Below, piece after piece: positions 1-8,943 of a DNA stretch of 64,000 bases. The notes beneath the pieces are model-generated. The model saw nothing but the letters and a program-made list of their open reading frames with translations, was not told the DNA's origin and ran no database searches. Numbering within the stretch: position 1 is the stretch's first letter; each line of letters starts with the position of its first letter. Where the stretch lies: positions 62,001 to 126,000 of the forward strand of contig NZ_BCXI01000018.1 in the NCBI RefSeq assembly GCF_001895025.1, in the 5' to 3' direction. Origin of the DNA: Rhodococcus zopfii NBRC 100606 = JCM 9919. Its GTDB lineage: Bacteria; Actinomycetota; Actinomycetes; Mycobacteriales; Mycobacteriaceae. The position numbers and the translations under genes are program-made.

Positions 1-390
1 CGCGAGCTGGGCGCGCGGCGACAGCCCGTCCGCGGAACGTACCGACAAGCCGGTTTCCGCGCGGCGTTTCAGGCCCGCGACGCGAACCATGTAGAACTCG
101 TCGAGATTCGACGCGAAGATCGCGAGGAACTTGGCGCGTTCGAGAAGCGGCAGCGACGTGTCCTCGGCGAGTGCGAGAACCCGCGCATTGAAATCGAGCC
201 AGCTCAATTCGCGGTTGAGGTACCGGCCTTCGGGCAGGCCGTCGGTGAGTGCCGGCAGCGCTGCGGCGGCGGGTGGCGCTGCCGGGGTGGAACCGACCCG
301 CGGCGTCGTCGCAGTCGCGACGCCGATCGATGTGGGGCGGTCGGGAGTTTCGGGGTCGGGCAGTCGATCCGTGCTGTCACCGTTGTTCAC
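1..390 (-). CDS. ppk1: Polyphosphate kinase 1, N-terminal part (runs off window)
   Basis: Polyphosphate kinase, which reversibly transfers the gamma-phosphate of ATP to inorganic polyphosphate. Only the first 130 codons are inside the window. After a Pro/Ala/Thr-rich leader of about 50 residues the protein shows the hallmark N domain with [12 protein letters not shown], followed by [22 protein letters not shown], which is typical of PPK1. The GTG start at 390 overlaps the TGA of the upstream cofC by four bases (GTGA), so the two are probably translationally coupled. In mycobacteria the F420 guanylyltransferase gene also neighbours ppk1. The catalytic histidines lie beyond the window edge and cannot be checked. 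Confidence 0.93.
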   Translation of the reverse strand, partial: MNNGDSTDRLPDPETPDRPTSIGVATATTPRVGSTPAAPPAAAALPALTDGLPEGRYLNRELSWLDFNARVLALAEDTSLPLLERAKFLAIFASNLDEFYMVRVAGLKRRAETGLSVRSADGLSPRAQLA

Positions 391-1082
391 GGGTTCATTG
401 TGGCAGGAACCGGCTGACGCAGGGAGCCGAGAGGAAGTCCGATCCGGGTGAGCGCCGCGGCGGTTGCGGGGCCCACGCCCAGAGCCGCGGCGCCCTCGAG
501 ATCGGCACCGGTATCGACGTCGAGCCGGAGCCCGGGCCAATCACCGTCCAGCGCGCGGGCGCCGCCCGCGATGTGCCGAGCGGCGGAATCGGGTCCGAAC
601 CGCGGCTCGAACGGTCGATCAGGGAGAGAGTGGACGAGCGCGGACGTGCCGGACCCGGTGTGATCGACGACGACCGCCAGGCCGACCTGCCGCGCCTGCG
701 CGAGTGCCTCGGCGAGTTCCGGGGGGCGCACGGCCGGCAGATCTGCCTGCAGTACGACAAGCGTGGCGTCCGGCGACGACGCCCGTACGTGCGCCGCGGC
801 ACAGGACAGCGCCGCGTTGAGGGGTCCGGTTCCGGTCGTCACGGACGAAGCAGGGGGGTCGGCCAGGACTCGGGCGCCGCGCGCTCGCGCTGCTCGGGCG
901 ACGTCCGGATCTCCGGTGACGACCGTGACGGTGACGTCCTCGAGGTGCAGTGCGGCGGCCAGCGTGTCCTCGAACATCGCCAGTGCCAGATCGGCCCGCT
1001 GTCCGGGGGTGTAGATCCGCGCCAGCCGCGTCTTCGCAAGGCCGAGGGCCTTGACAGGGATCAGCACGTGCGGGGCGGTCAT
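387..1082 (-). CDS. cofC: Phosphoenolpyruvate/2-phospho-L-lactate guanylyltransferase
   Basis: CofC/FbiD family enzyme (231 aa) that activates phosphoenolpyruvate or 2-phospholactate with GTP in coenzyme F420 biosynthesis. The N-terminus [17 protein letters not shown] is the nucleotidyltransferase signature (PVK...KTRL), and [11 protein letters not shown] carries the metal-binding Asp region. [11 protein letters not shown] near the end is a normal family tail. The start at 1082 gives [11 protein letters not shown]. The reading frame stays open far upstream, but that extension is antisense to gpsA and neighbours and is a high-GC artefact. The gene is divergent from gpsA and overlaps ppk1 by four bases. 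A CAGAAT box sits 8 nt before the start on the minus strand, so the mRNA may be leaderless (inference). Confidence 0.93.
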   Translation of the reverse strand: MTAPHVLIPVKALGLAKTRLARIYTPGQRADLALAMFEDTLAAALHLEDVTVTVVTGDPDVARAARARGARVLADPPASSVTTGTGPLNAALSCAAAHVRASSPDATLVVLQADLPAVRPPELAEALAQARQVGLAVVVDHTGSGTSALVHSLPDRPFEPRFGPDSAARHIAGGARALDGDWPGLRLDVDTGADLEGAAALGVGPATAAALTRIGLPLGSLRQPVPATMNP

Positions 1083-1183
1083 GGTTGTCGATTCTGCCAG
1101 TCCGGACGCGGCGAGGCGGTTCGGTGTCCCGCCGCGTCCGGGCGTACTCGTGTTCGGGCGGCTGCCGATCACCGCCTGGGCAA

Positions 1184-1189
1184 TACTGT
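1184..1189 (+). promoter_or_regulatory. Candidate -10 box of the gpsA transcription unit
   Basis: TACTGT fits the actinobacterial TANNNT -10 consensus. It lies 8 nt before the GTG at 1198 that opens a short ORF leading into gpsA, the spacing of a leaderless transcript. No clear -35 is visible. Confidence 0.4.
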
Positions 1190-1197
1190 GACGACGA

Positions 1198-1248
1198 GTG
1201 GCCGGTGATTCGCCGGCAGTGGTGGTACGAGCGAAGGGGACTGCGTGA
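1198..1248 (+). CDS. Possible 16-aa leaderless leader ORF coupled to gpsA
   Basis: GTG at 1198 opens a 16-codon frame ([16 protein letters not shown]). Its TGA overlaps the gpsA GTG in the arrangement GTGA. The start lies 8 nt after a TANNNT box, so the transcript could begin at or next to the start codon. If translated, it would couple gpsA translation to this short ORF. The peptide has no recognisable features, and gpsA has its own weak Shine-Dalgarno (GAAGGGG), so this may be chance. Confidence 0.3.
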   Translation: MAGDSPAVVVRAKGTA

Positions 1249-2243
1249 GCAAGGCGACGGTGTTGGGGGCGGGCTCGTGGGGGACGGCGTTCGCGAAGGT
1301 GCTGGCCGAAGCCGGAACCGATGTGACGATCTGGGCACGCCGCGCGGAGGTCGCCGAGGCGATCGAGACGCGGCACGAGAATCCCGGATACCTGCCCGGT
1401 GTCGTGCTGCCCGAATCGTTGCGCGCGACATCGGATCACCGGCTCGCGCTCGAGGGTGCGGATTTCGTGGTGCTCGCGGTGCCGTCGCAGTCGCTGCGCG
1501 CCAACCTCGAGGTGTGGCGCGACGACATCGGCCCGGACGTCACGCTCGTCAGCCTCGCCAAGGGGATCGAGCAGGACACCCTGCTGCGGATGAGCCAGGT
1601 GATCGGTCAGGTCACCGGCGCGGAGCACGACCGCATCGCGGTGCTGTCCGGCCCGAACCTCGCCCGCGAGATCGCCCAGTGCCAGCCCACCGCGACCGTG
1701 ATCGCCTGCAGCGACTCCGCGCGGGCCATGCAGATCCAGAAGTCTTGTGCCACAGGCTATTTCCGCCCCTATACGAATTCCGACGTGATCGGCTGCGAGA
1801 TCGGCGGCGCGTGCAAGAACGTCATCGCGCTGGCGTGTGGGATGGCGGCCGGTGTTGGTCTGGGCGACAACACGATTGCCACGATCATCACGCGCGGTCT
1901 CGCCGAGGTCACCCGGCTCGGGACGGCGCTCGGCGCCAAGCCCGCGACGCTCGCCGGGCTCGCCGGTGTCGGGGATCTCGTGGCGACGTGTACCTCGCCG
2001 CTGTCGCGGAACCGGTCGTTCGGTGAACGTCTCGGGCAGGGCGGTTCGCTGGAGAGCGCCCAGGAGGCGACGCACGGTCAGGTCGCCGAAGGCGTCAAGT
2101 CGTGCACCTCGGTGCGTGCGCTGGCGGCCAACTACGACGTCGAGATGCCGCTCACCGACGCGGTGCACAAGGTCTGCTACGAGGGCATGTCGGTGCACGA
2201 GGCGATCGGCCTGTTGCTCGGCCGCCGCACCAAGCCGGAGTGA
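1245..2243 (+). CDS. gpsA: NAD(P)-dependent glycerol-3-phosphate dehydrogenase
   Basis: Reduces dihydroxyacetone phosphate to sn-glycerol 3-phosphate for phospholipid synthesis in the cytosol. The 332-aa protein has the Rossmann motif [17 protein letters not shown] at residues 6-22, the [10 protein letters not shown] block, and the catalytic block [22 protein letters not shown] containing the active-site Lys. [14 protein letters not shown] follows in the C-terminal helical domain. Length is normal for the family. The GTG start at 1245 is preceded by GAAGGGG and overlaps the end of a possible 16-aa leader ORF. It heads a plus-strand group with a PLP enzyme and ddlA; in mycobacteria gpsA and ddlA are likewise adjacent. 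Confidence 0.96.
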   Translation: MSKATVLGAGSWGTAFAKVLAEAGTDVTIWARRAEVAEAIETRHENPGYLPGVVLPESLRATSDHRLALEGADFVVLAVPSQSLRANLEVWRDDIGPDVTLVSLAKGIEQDTLLRMSQVIGQVTGAEHDRIAVLSGPNLAREIAQCQPTATVIACSDSARAMQIQKSCATGYFRPYTNSDVIGCEIGGACKNVIALACGMAAGVGLGDNTIATIITRGLAEVTRLGTALGAKPATLAGLAGVGDLVATCTSPLSRNRSFGERLGQGGSLESAQEATHGQVAEGVKSCTSVRALAANYDVEMPLTDAVHKVCYEGMSVHEAIGLLLGRRTKPE

Positions 2244-2250
2244 ACCGAAC

Positions 2251-2303
2251 ATGCGGGCGATTCGGTGATGCGGGGCGATTCGGATATGCGGGGTGATCCG
2301 GTG
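2251..2303 (+). repeat. Three imperfect 17-18 bp tandem units around the start of the PLP-enzyme gene
   Basis: Three units beginning ATGCGGG at 2251, 2268 and 2286 follow one another (pattern ATGCGGGGCGATTCGGTG with small changes). They supply several alternative ATG starts for the downstream gene, the last two in frame. The 2251 unit closes after five codons. Confidence 0.7.
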
Positions 2304-3428
2304 GTGCCGGGTAGTTCGACGCGCTGTGTGAAAGCGGTTGCGGCCGAACATGTACCGGGTGCGCCGATGCAGCCGGGACCGGTATTCGCGGCGCCCTATC
2401 AGCTCGGTCCGGACGAGGACCCGACCCTGGACAGCTATGCGCGGGCATCGAATCCCGGTTGGCGGGCACTCGAATCCGCGCTCGCGGAACTGGAGGGCGC
2501 GGCCGCGGCGCGCGTCGTCGGATCCGGAATGTCCGCTGTCACCGTCGCGTTGCGGTCGCTGGCGCAACCGGGCGGCACCGTCGTCGTCCCGTCCGACGGC
2601 TACTACCAGGTGCGCGCATTCGCCCAGGAGTTCCTGGCACCGCACGGGGTGAGCATCGTCGAACTGTCCGCTGCGGAGTTCGGGAACGGAACCCTGACCG
2701 ACGTGCTCGTGGATGCGCCCGGCGGCGCCGTGGTGCTGGCCGAGACGCCGTCGAATCCCGGCCTCGACACCGTCGACGTGCGCGCCATCGCGACCGTGTG
2801 CCACATGTGTGACGCACTGCTGCTCGTCGACAACACGACGGCCACCCCACTCGGTCAGCAGCCGCTGTCCCTCGGCGCGGACGTCGTGGTCGCGAGCGGC
2901 ACCAAATCGCTCAGCGGCCACAGCGACCTGCTGTTCGGGTACCTCGCCGTCGCCGATCCGGCGCTGCTGCCGCGCATCGACCGGGAACGACTGCTCTCCG
3001 GCACCGTCCTCGGACCGTTCGAGACGTGGCTCGCGCACCGCAGCCTCGGGACCGCGGGGTTGCGGTTCGAGCGGCAGTGCGCCAACGCGCTCGCGGTCGC
3101 GGAACTGCTGCGGTCCCATCCGGCCGTCTCGGGCGTGCGTTATCCGGGCCTGCCGGACGATCCGGCACACGCGGTCGCATCCGCGCAGATGCGCAGGTAC
3201 GGGCCGCTGGTCACGTTCCGTCTCGCCGACGAGCAGGCCTTCCACCGGTTCGTCGCCGCGTCGGATCTCATCGGATCGGCGACGAGCTTCGGGGGGATCC
3301 ACACCACGGCCGACCGGCGCGCCCGCTGGGGCGATCGGGTTCCCGCCGGGTTCGTCCGGCTCTCCTGCGGCATCGAGGACGCCGAGGACCTCCTCGCCGA
3401 CCTCCACGCCGCTCTGAGCGCCGTCTGA
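2286..3428 (+). CDS. Cystathionine gamma-synthase/gamma-lyase family PLP enzyme
   Basis: A fold-type I PLP enzyme of the Cys/Met metabolism family (380 aa from the chosen start). The block ASGTKSLSGHSDLLFG carries the Schiff-base Lys. LLLVDNTTATPLGQQPL contains the Asp that contacts the pyridine nitrogen. The N-terminal STRCVKA and FAAPYQL are typical of cystathionine gamma-synthase and gamma-lyase. The SATSFGGIHTTADRRARWG segment corresponds to the family's SLGG/TxxTH substrate region but differs in detail, so the exact reaction is uncertain. Start choice is uncertain: 2265 (GTG), 2268 and 2286 (ATG) are all in frame within a tandem repeat, and 2286 gives the family-typical N-terminal length. 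It sits between gpsA and ddlA. Confidence 0.85.
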   Translation: MRGDPVVPGSSTRCVKAVAAEHVPGAPMQPGPVFAAPYQLGPDEDPTLDSYARASNPGWRALESALAELEGAAAARVVGSGMSAVTVALRSLAQPGGTVVVPSDGYYQVRAFAQEFLAPHGVSIVELSAAEFGNGTLTDVLVDAPGGAVVLAETPSNPGLDTVDVRAIATVCHMCDALLLVDNTTATPLGQQPLSLGADVVVASGTKSLSGHSDLLFGYLAVADPALLPRIDRERLLSGTVLGPFETWLAHRSLGTAGLRFERQCANALAVAELLRSHPAVSGVRYPGLPDDPAHAVASAQMRRYGPLVTFRLADEQAFHRFVAASDLIGSATSFGGIHTTADRRARWGDRVPAGFVRLSCGIEDAEDLLADLHAALSAV

Positions 3429-3464
3429 GCCCGACTCGGGTATGTCGGCCGGCGCCCGTGCCGG

Positions 3465-3470
3465 TACGGT
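3465..3470 (+). promoter_or_regulatory. Candidate leaderless -10 box of ddlA
   Basis: TACGGT (TANNNT) lies 6 nt before the GTG at 3477. This supports that start over the in-frame TTG at 3471 and suggests a leaderless mRNA. Confidence 0.5.
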
Positions 3471-3476
3471 TTGTAC

Positions 3477-4583
3477 GTGAGTACTCCCCGCATCCGGGTG
3501 GCTGTCGTGTTCGGCGGCCGCAGCAACGAACATTCCGTGTCCTGCGTGTCCGCGGGCAGCATCCTGCGCAACCTCGATCCGGAGCTGTACGAGATCGTGC
3601 CGATCGGAATCACCACCGACGGCGCATGGGTGCTCGGCGACTCCGACCCCGCCCAGCTGGCGAAAGCCGGGCGCGAGCTGCCGAAGGTCGCGGCGGACGG
3701 CTCGGCGCTGGTGCTCACTGCCGATCCGACTCGCAGCGGTGACATCGTCGCACTCGACGAAGGGGAGTTCGGCAAGGTCCTCGCGTCGGTCGACGTGGTG
3801 TTCCCGGTGCTGCACGGAGCGTACGGCGAGGACGGCACCATCCAGGGTCTGCTGGAACTCGCCGGTATCCCGTACGTCGGTCCGGGCGTGCTCGCCAGTG
3901 CCGCGGGCATGGACAAGGAGTTCACGAAGAAGCTGTTGGCCGCCGAGGGATTGCCGGTCGGTTTCCAGATCGTCCTGCGCCCGGGAGTCGATTCGCTCAC
4001 CGAGGAACAGAAGCAGCAGCTGGGTCTGCCGGTGTTCGTCAAGCCCGCCCGCGGCGGTTCGTCCATCGGCATCAGCCGGGTCGCCGGCTGGGAGTCGTTC
4101 GACGCGGCGCTCGAGAAGGCGCGCGGGCACGATCCGAAGGTCATCGTGGAATCCGCGATCGTCGGACGCGAGGTCGAGTGCGGGGTGCTCGAGTTCCCGG
4201 ACGGCGACGTGCGGGCCAGTGTGGTCGCCGAGATCCGCATGCCCGACAACGCCGGCGACCACGAGGCGTTCTACGACTTCGACACCAAGTACCTCGACGA
4301 CGTGTGCGAGTTCGACGTGCCCGCCAAGCTGGACGACGACGTCAGCGAGGAACTGCGCGCCCTTGCGGTCCGCGCGTTCCGCGCCCTCGACTGCCAGGGA
4401 CTCTCACGCGTCGACTTCTTCGTCACCGCCAACGGCCCGGTGATCAACGAGATCAACACGATGCCCGGATTCACGTCTATCTCGATGTATCCGCGGATGT
4501 GGGAGGCGACGGGGATCGGCTACAGCGAACTCGTCTCGATCCTCGTGCAGACCGCCCTCGCCCGGGGTACCGGGCTGCGCTGA
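3477..4583 (+). CDS. ddlA: D-alanine--D-alanine ligase
   Basis: ATP-dependent ligase making the D-Ala-D-Ala dipeptide of peptidoglycan precursors; the target of D-cycloserine. The 368-aa protein has the N-terminal [23 protein letters not shown], the [15 protein letters not shown] motif, and ATP-grasp blocks [17 protein letters not shown] and [10 protein letters not shown]. The C-terminus [29 protein letters not shown] holds the metal-binding Glu/Asn. Length matches the family. The GTG at 3477 is chosen because it sits 6 nt after a TANNNT box and gives [13 protein letters not shown]. It converges on nothing and is followed by proA. Confidence 0.97.
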   Translation: MSTPRIRVAVVFGGRSNEHSVSCVSAGSILRNLDPELYEIVPIGITTDGAWVLGDSDPAQLAKAGRELPKVAADGSALVLTADPTRSGDIVALDEGEFGKVLASVDVVFPVLHGAYGEDGTIQGLLELAGIPYVGPGVLASAAGMDKEFTKKLLAAEGLPVGFQIVLRPGVDSLTEEQKQQLGLPVFVKPARGGSSIGISRVAGWESFDAALEKARGHDPKVIVESAIVGREVECGVLEFPDGDVRASVVAEIRMPDNAGDHEAFYDFDTKYLDDVCEFDVPAKLDDDVSEELRALAVRAFRALDCQGLSRVDFFVTANGPVINEINTMPGFTSISMYPRMWEATGIGYSELVSILVQTALARGTGLR

Positions 4584-4622
4584 CAGGCCGGGCTGGGCTG
4601 ACAGCTGTGGAGCGGCGGCGAC

Positions 4623-4628
4623 TACTCT
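4623..4628 (+). promoter_or_regulatory. Candidate leaderless -10 box of proA
   Basis: TACTCT (TANNNT) lies 7 nt before the proA ATG at 4636, which has no Shine-Dalgarno sequence nearby. Confidence 0.5.
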
Positions 4629-4635
4629 GTCAACC

Positions 4636-5931
4636 ATGACTGCCGTGACTCCCGACACCGCCGCATCGGACGCTGCTGCAACGGACAGCGCGAACACTCG
4701 CGAGGCCGTGCACGCCGCGGCCCGCCGCGCCCGCGTCGCGTCCCGTCGTCTTGCACTGCTGACCACCGCCGAGAAGGACGCTGCGCTGCACGCCGCGGCC
4801 GACGCGGTCCTCGCCGCCTCGGACGTGGTTCTCGCCGCGAACAGCGCGGATGTCGACGCCGCCCGCGAATCCGGAACCGAGGATTCGATCCTGGATCGCC
4901 TGCGGCTGACACAGGCCCGGGTCGAGGGCATCGCGTCCGGGCTGCGTCAGGTCGCCGGCCTGCCGGATCCGGTCGGTGAGGTGGTCCGCGGCTCGACGCT
5001 GCCGAACGGACTCGAGATCCGGCAGCTGCGGGTGCCCCTCGGCGTCGTCGGCATGGTGTACGAGGCCCGGCCCAACGTCACCGTCGATGCGTTCGGTCTC
5101 GCCCTCAAGTCCGGTAATGCGGCGCTGTTGCGCGGCTCGTCGTCGGCGGCACGGTCCAACGCGGCGCTCGTCGAGGCGCTGCGCGGCGCGCTCGGGGCAC
5201 AGGGTCTGCCTGCGGACGCGGTGCAGTTGCTGCCGAGTGAGGACCGCTCCTCGGTCACCCACCTCATCCAGGCGCGCGGCCTGGTCGACGTGGTCGTCCC
5301 GCGCGGCGGCGCAGGCCTGATCGCCGCGGTCGTGCGCGATGCGACGGTGCCGACCATCGAGACCGGGGTCGGCAACTGCCACGTGTACGTGCACGCGGCC
5401 GCGGATCTCGAGATGGCCGAGAAGATCGTCGTCAACGCCAAGACGCGCCGGCCGAGCGTGTGCAACACCGTCGAGACCGTGCTCGTGGACAAGGCGATCG
5501 CCGACACCGCGGTGCCGCAGTTGCTGTCGGTGCTGCAGGCCCACAGCGTCGTCGTGCACGGCGACCTGCCCGGACTGGTCCCGGCGACGGAGGCGGACTG
5601 GTCCGAGGAGTACCTGACGCTCGACGTGGCGCTGGCCGTCGTCGACGATCTCGATGCCGCGGTCGAGCACATCGACCGCTACGGCACCGGCCACACCGAG
5701 GCGATCGTCACCTCGGATCTGGCGGCGGCCCGGGAGTTCACCGCGCGGGTCGATGCCGCAGCGGTTATGGTCAACGCTTCGACTGCCTTCACCGACGGCG
5801 AGCAGTTCGGGTTCGGTGCCGAGATCGGCATCTCCACCCAGAAGCTGCACGCCCGCGGCCCGATGGGCTTGCCGGAGCTGACCTCCACCAAGTGGGTGGT
5901 GTGGGGCGATGGCCACACCCGCCCGGCCTGA
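4636..5931 (+). CDS. proA: Glutamate-5-semialdehyde dehydrogenase (gamma-glutamyl phosphate reductase)
   Basis: NADPH-dependent second enzyme of proline synthesis (431 aa). After a Ala-rich N-terminal extension the aldehyde dehydrogenase fold begins. Diagnostic blocks are [39 protein letters not shown] and [38 protein letters not shown] holds the catalytic Cys, and [26 protein letters not shown] closes the protein. It is followed 15 bp later by a MoxR ATPase gene, the same order as in mycobacteria. Confidence 0.97.
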   Translation: MTAVTPDTAASDAAATDSANTREAVHAAARRARVASRRLALLTTAEKDAALHAAADAVLAASDVVLAANSADVDAARESGTEDSILDRLRLTQARVEGIASGLRQVAGLPDPVGEVVRGSTLPNGLEIRQLRVPLGVVGMVYEARPNVTVDAFGLALKSGNAALLRGSSSAARSNAALVEALRGALGAQGLPADAVQLLPSEDRSSVTHLIQARGLVDVVVPRGGAGLIAAVVRDATVPTIETGVGNCHVYVHAAADLEMAEKIVVNAKTRRPSVCNTVETVLVDKAIADTAVPQLLSVLQAHSVVVHGDLPGLVPATEADWSEEYLTLDVALAVVDDLDAAVEHIDRYGTGHTEAIVTSDLAAAREFTARVDAAAVMVNASTAFTDGEQFGFGAEIGISTQKLHARGPMGLPELTSTKWVVWGDGHTRPA

Positions 5932-5946
5932 TCGAAAGGATCCAGC

Positions 5947-6849
5947 GTGGATCGTGCGCTGCCGACCACTCCGCCGATCTTCGCCGACGTCGACGATGTG
6001 ATCGCGCGTCTCGCGGAGACGGGCTATCTCGCCGACAAGGCGACCGCGACCGCCGTGTTCCTCGCCGACCGGCTGGGCAAACCACTGCTCATCGAGGGAC
6101 CGGCCGGTGTCGGTAAGACCGAACTGGCGCGTGCCGTCGCGCAGACCTCCGGCGCCGAACTGGTGCGACTGCAGTGTTACGAGGGCGTCGACGAATCCCG
6201 CGCGTTGTACGAGTGGAACCACGCCAAGCAGATCCTGCGGATCCAGTCGGCGGGCGCGAGTGCCGCCGCGGGAACGAGCGAGTCGTGGGATTCGACGAAG
6301 CAGGACGTGTTCTCGGAGGAGTTCCTGCTCTCGCGTCCGCTGCTGACGGCGATCCGCCGGGAGGATCCGACGGTGTTGCTCGTCGACGAGGTCGACAAGG
6401 CGGACGTGGAGATCGAGGGCCTGCTGCTCGAGGTGCTCAGCGATTTCGCGGTCACCGTCCCCGAGCTCGGAACGATCCGCGCGGTGCGCAAGCCGTTCGC
6501 TGTGCTCACCTCGAACGCCGCGCGGGAACTGTCCGAGGCGCTCAAGCGACGCTGCTTGTTCCTGCACCTGGACTTCCCGGACGCGGAACTCGAGCGCCGG
6601 ATCCTGGCGAGTCGCGTCCCGGAGCTGCCCGAGGCCGTCGCCGAACAGCTCGTGCGCACCGTGCGGGTGCTGCGTGGCATGCAGCTCAAGAAGCTTCCGT
6701 CGGTCGCCGAGACGATCGACTGGGGCCGGACGCTGCTGGCGCTCGGGCTCGACACGCTCGACGACGCGGCGGTCCGCACCACGCTCGGAGTCGTACTCAA
6801 ACACCAGTCCGATCAGCAGCGTGCTGCTGCCGAGCTGCGGCTGAACTGA
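5947..6849 (+). CDS. MoxR-family AAA+ ATPase
   Basis: A 300-aa AAA+ ATPase of the MoxR branch that usually works as a chaperone-like partner of a VWA protein. Walker A is GPAGVGKTE at residues 51-58 and Walker B is VLLVDE at 143-148. The sensor-1 region is FAVLTSNAARELSEALKRRC, with the arginine-finger region just after. GTG is used as start, following GAAAGGATCC. The VWA gene starts one base after the stop, so the two form an operon and probably a complex. The substrate complex is unknown. The pairing resembles CoxD/CoxE-type maturation factors and the mycobacterial proA-linked pair. Confidence 0.88.
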   Translation: MDRALPTTPPIFADVDDVIARLAETGYLADKATATAVFLADRLGKPLLIEGPAGVGKTELARAVAQTSGAELVRLQCYEGVDESRALYEWNHAKQILRIQSAGASAAAGTSESWDSTKQDVFSEEFLLSRPLLTAIRREDPTVLLVDEVDKADVEIEGLLLEVLSDFAVTVPELGTIRAVRKPFAVLTSNAARELSEALKRRCLFLHLDFPDAELERRILASRVPELPEAVAEQLVRTVRVLRGMQLKKLPSVAETIDWGRTLLALGLDTLDDAAVRTTLGVVLKHQSDQQRAAAELRLN

Positions 6850-6850
6850 C

Positions 6851-8332
6851 ATGGCCGGCGCACGCCCGCCCGGGCAGACCCCGGGACCGTCCGCTCCGCA
6901 CGGGCAGAGGCGAGGGCCCGGGGCTCCGCACGGCCTGCCCGGGCATCTCGTCGGGTTCGTCGAGGCGCTGCGCCGGCGCGGTATCGCGGTCGGGCCGTCG
7001 GAAACCGTCGACGCCGGTCAGGTCATGACGGTGCTGGACCTGCTCGATCGTGAGGCGCTGCGGGAAGGGCTCGCGTGCACGCTCTTACGCCGGTCCACCC
7101 ATCGTGCGACCTTCGACGCACTGTTCGACCTGTGGTTCCCCGCCGCGGTCGGGCAGCGTGAATCCGGTGGGATCGAGCCGTCGCTGCCGCGCACACCGGA
7201 CGGCGACATCGATCTCGAGGCGCTGCGCGATCTGATCGCCGAACTGCTGTCCGACGAGTCGCCCGAGGCGTTGGAGCTCACGGAGCTGCTCACCGCCCAG
7301 CTCGTCGAGGAGCTCGGCCAGTACGCGTCCGGTAACGGCCCGTCGTTCTCCGCTTACCAGGCACTGCGGGACGTCAAACCCGAAACGCTCGTGAACCGCA
7401 TCCTCGAGGGACTGCTGGGCAACGGGTCGTCGAACGAGCACGAACCGGCCGGCGACTACGAGACCGAGGTCGCGCGCCGCACCGCCGCACGGCGGGTCGC
7501 GGATTTCCGGGCGATGGTCGAGCGTGAGACGCGGCGGCGCACCGCCGAACAGGTCGGTCGCGAGCGCGTCGAGAAGTACGGCGTGCCGAAGCTCGCCGAG
7601 GAGGTCGACTTCCTGCGCGCCTCGGACGCCGAACTGACGGCGTTGCGCCGCAGCGTGACCCCGCTGGCCCGGTTGCTGGCGAGCCGGCTCGCGGCACGCC
7701 GACGCCGTGCTCGCGCCGGTGCCATCGACCTGCGCCGCACCCTGCGCAAGTCGATGTCGACCGGCGGAGTGCCCATCGACCTGGTGAACCGCAAACCGCG
7801 GCCTGCCCGCCCGGAACTGGTGGTGCTGTGCGACGTCTCCGGGTCCGTCGCCGGATTCTCACACTTCACGCTGCTGCTGGTGCACGCGCTGCGCGAGCAG
7901 TTCACCCGGGTCCGGGTGTTCGCGTTCATCGACACCACCGACGAGGTCACGGACTATTTCTCGGCGGGTGCCGATCTGGGAACGTCGATGTCGCGGATGC
8001 TGCGCGAGGCCGATCTCATCGCGTACGACGGGCACTCGGACTACGGCAACGCGATCGGGGTGTTCGCCGAGAAGTACGCGCACAGCCTCACCAGCCGCAG
8101 TTCGCTGCTGATCCTCGGCGACGGGCGCACCAACTACCGCAACCCGAACCGTGAGGCACTCGAACATCTGGTGACGGTCGCGCGGCACGCGCACTGGCTC
8201 AACCCGGAGCCGCGCGGACAGTGGGGTGCCGGCGACTCGGCGGCGAAGGTGTACAGCGAGGTCATAACGATGCACGAGTGCCGGTCCGCGCAACAGCTCG
8301 CGACCGTGGTGTCGACGCTCCTGCCGATCTGA
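6851..8332 (+). CDS. VWA domain protein, CoxE-like partner of MoxR
   Basis: A 493-aa protein with a C-terminal von Willebrand factor A domain. The MIDAS motif DVSGS starts near residue 328, with the later Thr and the DYGNAIGVF and LLILGDGRTNYRNP blocks typical of CoxE-like proteins. The N-terminal half (LVGFVEALRRRGIAVGPSETVDA) matches the helical region of that family. An Arg-rich linker (about residues 270-310) precedes the VWA fold. No signal peptide or membrane segment is seen, so it is cytosolic. It is probably a metal-dependent binding protein acting with the adjacent MoxR ATPase on an unidentified complex. Confidence 0.87.
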   Translation: MAGARPPGQTPGPSAPHGQRRGPGAPHGLPGHLVGFVEALRRRGIAVGPSETVDAGQVMTVLDLLDREALREGLACTLLRRSTHRATFDALFDLWFPAAVGQRESGGIEPSLPRTPDGDIDLEALRDLIAELLSDESPEALELTELLTAQLVEELGQYASGNGPSFSAYQALRDVKPETLVNRILEGLLGNGSSNEHEPAGDYETEVARRTAARRVADFRAMVERETRRRTAEQVGRERVEKYGVPKLAEEVDFLRASDAELTALRRSVTPLARLLASRLAARRRRARAGAIDLRRTLRKSMSTGGVPIDLVNRKPRPARPELVVLCDVSGSVAGFSHFTLLLVHALREQFTRVRVFAFIDTTDEVTDYFSAGADLGTSMSRMLREADLIAYDGHSDYGNAIGVFAEKYAHSLTSRSSLLILGDGRTNYRNPNREALEHLVTVARHAHWLNPEPRGQWGAGDSAAKVYSEVITMHECRSAQQLATVVSTLLPI

Positions 8333-8375
8333 TCTCGACTGCCGATCCGATTCGGCGCTGTGCGGCGCACGCCTG

Positions 8376-8849
8376 TCAGCGCGGCGTGATCCACACGGTG
8401 ATGTCGGCGTGCACGACCTCGGTGCCGTGCTTGTCGCGGACGATGACGGGGATCGTCAGTTCGGATCCGTCGCCGATCATGTCGAAGTCCGGCAGCTCCG
8501 CCAGCGCGGCGACCGCCTGCAGACCGGTCGTCGCCTTCGCGAGATAGCGGGTGGTCATCGCTTTGGGGATCCAGCGGTGCGAGGTGGGCACGGTTGCCTC
8601 CGCGAGCATTCCCATCGCGGCCTCGGCGAGGTTGCAGGCGGCGATCGCGTGGAAGGTGCCCAGGTGGTTGTGCACTCCCCACCATTTCGGGGCGTGCACT
8701 TCGCAGAGGCCGGGTTCGAGGCGGGTGACGCGCGGCAGCACGGTCGCGAAGAACGGCACCCGGGCGCACATGCCCAGAGAGAACAGTGTGGAACCGAGCC
8801 GACCTTCGGGTAGCCGGGTCCAAGCACGGTAGGTCGGGGTGGTCGTCAT
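8376..8849 (-). CDS. DUF4442 hotdog-fold protein, possible thioesterase
   Basis: A 157-aa protein of the DUF4442/PaaI-like hotdog group. The block WGVHNHLGTFHAIAACNLAEAAMG corresponds to the hotdog helix with the HNHLGT motif typical of acyl-thioester-binding members. The C-terminal strands (VVHADITVWITPR) complete the fold. Substrate is unknown. The gene converges with the VWA gene and is divergent from nadD. Its promoter carries a palindrome overlapping the -10 box, which suggests control by a repressor, plausibly TetR-type and linked to acyl-CoA metabolism (inference). Confidence 0.8.
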   Translation of the reverse strand: MTTTPTYRAWTRLPEGRLGSTLFSLGMCARVPFFATVLPRVTRLEPGLCEVHAPKWWGVHNHLGTFHAIAACNLAEAAMGMLAEATVPTSHRWIPKAMTTRYLAKATTGLQAVAALAELPDFDMIGDGSELTIPVIVRDKHGTEVVHADITVWITPR

Positions 8850-8855
8850 ACCCGC

Positions 8856-8861
8856 ATCTTA
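8856..8861 (-). promoter_or_regulatory. Candidate leaderless -10 box of the DUF4442 gene
   Basis: On the minus strand TAAGAT lies 6 nt before the ATG at 8849. It overlaps the palindrome at 8858-8873. Confidence 0.45.
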
Positions 8862-8873
8862 CTCTTGAGTAAG
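8858..8873. promoter_or_regulatory. Palindromic operator CTTACTC-TT-GAGTAAG
   Basis: Perfect 7-bp inverted repeat around a 2-bp spacer. It overlaps the -10 of the minus-strand DUF4442 gene, whose ATG is 9 bp away. The size and position suit a dimeric TetR-type repressor. The cognate regulator is not obvious in the window. Confidence 0.6.
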
Positions 8874-8929
8874 TTCGTTCGGGTGTCGCGGCGTGAACAC
8901 GCGCGGACAGCCACTCGGCGGTGAACCCG

Positions 8930-8935
8930 TAAGCT
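8930..8935 (+). promoter_or_regulatory. Candidate leaderless -10 box of nadD
   Basis: TAAGCT lies 8 nt before the GTG at 8944 and supports that start over the upstream in-frame GTG codons at 8893 and 8921, the latter lying before the box. Confidence 0.5.
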
Positions 8936-8943
8936 GGGCAACC

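Noticed and set aside
387-4262. 1291-codon minus-strand open frame
   Set aside because: Only the cofC part (387-1082) shows protein-family signal; the rest is antisense to gpsA, the PLP enzyme and ddlA and is Arg/Gly/Asp-rich as expected from antisense of high-GC genes.
4630-6852. 740-codon minus-strand frame opposite proA and moxR
   Set aside because: Low-complexity shadow of two well-supported plus-strand genes.
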